This document shows positions 4,791-6,005 of a stretch of 6,005 bases of DNA, piece by piece. A model generated the notes under the pieces. That model worked only from the letters and a program-made list of their open reading frames with translations. It had not been told where the DNA came from and ran no database searches. A program made the translations under genes and the position numbers. Origin of the DNA: Betaproteobacteria bacterium. Its GTDB lineage: Bacteria > Pseudomonadota > Gammaproteobacteria > Burkholderiales > SG8-39. Location of the stretch: contig SCUH01000174.1 in the NCBI GenBank assembly GCA_004298295.1, positions 1-6,005 of the forward strand, given 5' to 3'. How positions within the stretch are numbered: the first letter of the stretch is position 1; each line of letters starts with the position of its first letter.

Positions 4791-6005
4791 ATGGCGACGG
4801 CGACCGCGGCAGCCAAGGGTCCGAAAGAGTTCACCTTCACTTGGGAAGGCAAGGACCGCGCCGGCAAGGTGCTGCGCGGCGACCTGCGCGCGACGAGCGA
4901 AACCGTGGTCAGCGCCACGCTGCGGCGACAGGGGATCATCGTCTCCAAGGTGCGCAAGCAGAAGCTCGGCGGCGGCGGCAAGATCACGGACAAGGACATC
5001 ACGCTCTTTACCCGGCAGCTCGCGACCATGATGAAGGCGGGCGTGCCGCTGCTGCAATCGTTCGACATCGTTTCCAAGGGTGCCTCGAACCCGGCGGTCG
5101 CGAAGCTGCTGCTGAGCGTCAAGACCGAGATCGAAACCGGCTCCTCGCTGGCGCAGGCGTTCCGCAAGTACCCGCTGTACTTCGACAACCTGTTCTGCAA
5201 CCTGGTGCAGGCCGGCGAGCAGGCCGGCATTCTGGAAGCGCTGCTCGACCGCCTCGCGACCTACAAGGAGAAGATCCTCGCCATCAAGTCCAAGATCAAG
5301 TCGGCGCTGTTCTACCCGATTTCGATCATCGTGGTGGCGTTCATCATCACCGCGGTGATCATGATCTTCGTCATCCCGGCCTTCAAGGACGTGTTCAGGA
5401 ACTTCGGCGCCGACCTGCCGGCGCCGACGCTCATCGTGATCGCGATCTCGGACTGGTTCGTGGGCAACTGGTATGTCATCTTTCCGGTGATCTTCGGCGC
5501 CGTGTACGGTTTCTTCGAAGCCTGGAGGCGCTCGCCGGCGGTGCAGATCTTCATGGACCGCTTGATGCTGCGCATCCCGGTATTCGGCGACCTGGTGCGC
5601 AAGTCCACCATCGCGCGCTGGACGCGCACGCTCTCGACGATGTTCGCCGCCGGAGTGCCGCTGGTGGAGGCGCTCGATTCGGTCGGCGGCGCCTCGGGCA
5701 ATTACGTCTATGAAAGCGCCACCAAGCAGATCAAGCAGGAAGTTTCCACCGGCAACGGGCTCACCATCGCGATGCAGAACACCGGCATCTTTCCCAACAT
5801 GGTGCTGCAGATGGTGTCGATCGGCGAGGAAACCGGCGCACTCGACCAGATGCTCAGCAAGGTCGCGGACTTTTTCGAAGCCGAGGTCGATGACGCCGTG
5901 GAGGCGCTGTCCTCGCTCATGGAGCCGATGATCATGGTGGTGCTCGGCACGCTGATCGGCGGCATGGTGATCGCCATGTACCTGCCGATCTTCAAGATGG
6001 GCCAG
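4791..6005 (+). CDS. pilC: Type IV pilus inner-membrane platform protein PilC (3' end cut by window edge)
   Basis: PilC is the inner-membrane platform of the type IV pilus machine, connecting the motor ATPases PilB and PilT to pilin assembly. The 405 visible residues cover nearly the whole protein: the end GGMVIAMYLPIFKMG is the usual PilC tail, so only a few residues should be missing. Two T2SSF (GspF-type) repeats are clear. Repeat one has FTRQLATMMKAGVPLLQSF (73-91) and AGEQAGILEALLDRLA (141-156). Repeat two has WTRTLSTMFAAGVPLVEAL (277-295) and IGEETGALDQMLSKVADFF (344-362). Membrane helices lie near 171-197, 223-243 and 376-399. The cytosolic N-terminus (13-50) has the FTWEGKDRAGKVLRGDLRA start typical of the family. 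ATG 4791 is supported by GAGGAG seven bases upstream. pilD would be expected next, beyond the window. Confidence 0.97.
   Translation, partial: MATATAAAKGPKEFTFTWEGKDRAGKVLRGDLRATSETVVSATLRRQGIIVSKVRKQKLGGGGKITDKDITLFTRQLATMMKAGVPLLQSFDIVSKGASNPAVAKLLLSVKTEIETGSSLAQAFRKYPLYFDNLFCNLVQAGEQAGILEALLDRLATYKEKILAIKSKIKSALFYPISIIVVAFIITAVIMIFVIPAFKDVFRNFGADLPAPTLIVIAISDWFVGNWYVIFPVIFGAVYGFFEAWRRSPAVQIFMDRLMLRIPVFGDLVRKSTIARWTRTLSTMFAAGVPLVEALDSVGGASGNYVYESATKQIKQEVSTGNGLTIAMQNTGIFPNMVLQMVSIGEETGALDQMLSKVADFFEAEVDDAVEALSSLMEPMIMVVLGTLIGGMVIAMYLPIFKMGQ

Noticed and set aside
4723..4791. Short frame starting at TTG 4723 in the pilC leader, considered as a remnant of pilB.
   Set aside because: Its 22 codons show no similarity to a PilB C-terminus and there is no Shine-Dalgarno.
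4772..5713. A plus-strand frame of 313 codons overlapping pilC.
   Set aside because: Alternate-frame shadow; the pilC frame is intact with both T2SSF repeats and an ideal Shine-Dalgarno.

Overview
The window is a housekeeping stretch of a GC-rich Proteobacterium, most likely a betaproteobacterium. The evidence is the GC-rich third codon positions, a betaproteobacterial-looking Ffh and PilC, and the gene order ffh / ypjD / CNNM-CBS transporter next to rpsP-rimM. That order also occurs around ffh in E. coli (rimM, rpsP, ffh, ypjD, yfjD). I see no phage, insertion sequence, CRISPR array, tRNA or rRNA.

Left half, minus strand (positions 1-2442), in transcription order: ffh (signal recognition particle GTPase), a 79-residue uncharacterised protein, rpsP (ribosomal protein bS16) and rimM (30S maturation factor, running off the left edge a few residues before its end). 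ffh and the small gene are 45 bp apart with no obvious terminator, so they are probably co-transcribed. rpsP has its own strong-looking sigma70 promoter (TTGTCA, 18 bp, TATAAT) in the gap behind the small gene. trmD and rplS would be expected beyond the left edge.

Right half, plus strand (2461-6005): ypjD (CcsA-like eight-helix membrane protein), a CNNM/CBS/CorC-type transporter, and pilC (type IV pilus inner-membrane platform, cut by the right edge probably a few residues before its stop). ypjD and ffh diverge with only 18 bp between start codons. pilC has its own 122-bp, relatively AT-rich leader with two inverted repeats and an ideal Shine-Dalgarno. No pilB lies immediately upstream of it.

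Functionally the left half serves translation and co-translational membrane targeting, and the right half holds inner-membrane proteins. No novel multi-gene system is evident. The points most worth a second look are the small conserved-looking gene between ffh and rpsP, the inverted repeat whose arms cover that gene's stop codon and the rpsP -35 box, the apparently mosaic transporter, and the pilC leader.
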